NCBI GenBank assembly: GCA_905215055.1
Contig: CAJMOH010000044.1
Span: forward strand, 1-22,661
Direction of reading: 5' to 3'
Length of the DNA: 22,661 nucleotides
From: an uncultured bacterium
GTDB taxonomy: Bacteria > Bacillota > Clostridia > Oscillospirales > Acutalibacteraceae
Of this stretch, positions 21,719 to 22,661 are shown piece after piece. Below the pieces are notes generated by a model, which was not told the origin of the DNA, did not search any database, and was given only the letters and a program-made list of their open reading frames with translations. The translations under genes and the position numbers were made by a program. The stretch's first letter is position 1; each line of letters opens with the position of its first letter.

Positions 21719-21742
21719 GCTTGAAAAGGGAAACGCATGGAC

Positions 21743-22459
21743 TTATCTTTGCCGCAGATCCCGTTCCGTCTCTTGCCGCAGAGTTTCCTGGGCAGTGGAC
21801 AGGAGAAACCGGTACACGGGGAACAATTTCCGCAGGTCCTGCTCCACTTTGCCCGGCAGCTCCTTGGAAAACAGCAGTTGAAAGTCGTGGCTGTCCGCGT
21901 TAAAGCTGATATTCCGCCGCTCCAGCCAGATCTGCTCCTCCGGCGTTTTGTCCCCATACCTGGGCCGCTTGAAGCAGTCGCCCTCCATGCGGAAAAGCCT
22001 CTGTCCCAGATAGGCCTCCTGCGCCGCCTGAAACTCTGGGTCTCCCGCCAGAATCCTGCTCCGCAGGTTGCTCATAAAGGTGGTAGAAGCGTGGTAAAAC
22101 CCACAGCCATAGCTGAAGCCGTCCAGGTTGATCTCAAAGTATATGCCAGGGTAGTCCGTACCGTGCATCCGTCCGCCCCGCTTGAAGATGATCCACATGT
22201 GATCCCGGTACAAGGAGGGGTCCTTGGTGTAGCGGGTGTCACGCCAAATACGGCAGATGGTTTTATCCACCTTTGGCTCGGTGATAAAGTCTGGGTCCAG
22301 CTCCAGCATGGCGGGGGAGAGGTCCATCACCAGCTGGCGCAAAGGCTGAATAACCAGCTCCAAATATTCCTTTTTATGTTCGGCAAACCAGCTTCGGCTG
22401 TCGTTTAGCCGGTTCTCAAAGAGAAAATCCAAGGTCCTTTGGGAAAAGGGAGTGTCCAT
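21743..22459 (-). CDS. DUF2461 family protein (TIGR02453)
   Basis: This 238-residue protein matches the DUF2461 family, widespread and without an established function. Characteristic features are the N-terminal pattern TLDFLFENRLNDSRSWFAEH, the central CRIWRDTRYTKDPSLYRDHM and the strand FEINLDGFSYGCGFYH. A late basic segment, RLFRMEGDCFKRPRYG, follows. The length is typical. AAAGGAG stands a few nt before the ATG. No signal peptide or membrane helix is seen, so it is probably cytoplasmic. It stands alone between two bidirectional terminators. Confidence 0.92.
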   Translation of the reverse strand: MDTPFSQRTLDFLFENRLNDSRSWFAEHKKEYLELVIQPLRQLVMDLSPAMLELDPDFITEPKVDKTICRIWRDTRYTKDPSLYRDHMWIIFKRGGRMHGTDYPGIYFEINLDGFSYGCGFYHASTTFMSNLRSRILAGDPEFQAAQEAYLGQRLFRMEGDCFKRPRYGDKTPEEQIWLERRNISFNADSHDFQLLFSKELPGKVEQDLRKLFPVYRFLLSTAQETLRQETERDLRQR

Positions 22460-22482
22460 TTCCTGCTCCTTTCCTGTAAAAA

Positions 22483-22520
22483 GAAGGCCTGTGGGCCAGC
22501 GCCCCCCAGGCCTTCCTTTT
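22483..22520. terminator. Bidirectional terminator upstream of the DUF2461 gene
   Basis: GAAGGCCTG (22483-22491) pairs with CAGGCCTTC (22507-22515), 9 bp plus an inner GGG/CCC. It is followed by CTTTTT rightwards and by a T-run leftwards. It probably ends a leftward gene beyond the right edge and insulates the DUF2461 gene. Confidence 0.75.
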
Positions 22521-22531
22521 TGTTTCTTTTT

Positions 22532-22661
22532 TCAGCGCAATATTTTTGATAAGCTCCAATGCCCCGCGGCGTGGCAGCGGAGACACTCCGCCAACGAATA
22601 GCTTTCCCTTGCCGTAAATCTGCGGCGCGCACGGGAGCTGTCGTCCCGCAGAGCGCGGGCC
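22532..22661 (-). other. Right edge, possible C-terminal end of a leftward gene
   Basis: On the minus strand one frame stays open from the window edge to a TGA at 22532-22534, about 17 nt before the terminator at 22483-22520, which is where a gene end would be expected. The 42 residues are Arg/Ser/Cys-rich and match nothing I know. Two other frames are also open, and codon choice near the end (ATA, AGA, TTA) is unlike the window's genes. A small hairpin GCGGAG/CTCCGC lies at 22577-22591. I see no firm gene here. Confidence 0.2.

Overview
The window is GC-rich DNA with strong AGGAGG-type ribosome binding sites, TTGACA/TATAAT-type promoters, an intrinsic terminator after most transcription units and a probable spore-surface collagen-like gene. 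This points to a spore-forming, high-GC member of the Clostridia, most likely the Oscillospiraceae (Flavonifractor/Intestinimonas/Lawsonibacter-like). The genus is inferred from gene content and style only.

Layout. Positions 1-5630 are read leftwards: a small lipoprotein, an amidohydrolase, the rpsF-ssb-rpsR operon with a near-consensus promoter, a cysteine-rich HdrB-like protein, galU, and a zinc-ribbon/membrane protein. From about 5800 the genes run rightwards: prfB (without the usual programmed frameshift), a collagen-like protein behind a SigK-like promoter, an NfeD/stomatin pair and a tiny exported protein. An eight-gene purine operon follows (10150-17371): purE, an M29 aminopeptidase, purM, purN, a PurO-type IMP cyclohydrolase, a stand-alone AICAR formyltransferase, a degenerate HAD-like protein and purD. 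The last two steps to IMP, usually done by bifunctional PurH, are here split between two adjacent genes.

After a hairpin terminator that doubles as a promoter comes the most unusual part. An 843-residue protein fuses a xylose-isomerase-like TIM barrel to a complete acyl-CoA synthetase. A roughly 200-nt, strongly structured intergenic segment follows, and then a Gfo/Idh/MocA dehydrogenase with a cysteine cluster. An isomerase/epimerase, an acid-activating ligase and a polyol/sugar dehydrogenase side by side suggest an uncharacterised catabolic module. The window closes with a leftward DUF2461 gene between two bidirectional terminators.

No tRNA, rRNA, CRISPR array, insertion sequence or phage gene was seen. 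The best candidates for something undescribed are the TIM-barrel/acyl-CoA synthetase fusion with its dehydrogenase neighbour, the structured element at 20041-20243, and the HAD-like protein that has lost both catalytic aspartates inside the purine operon.
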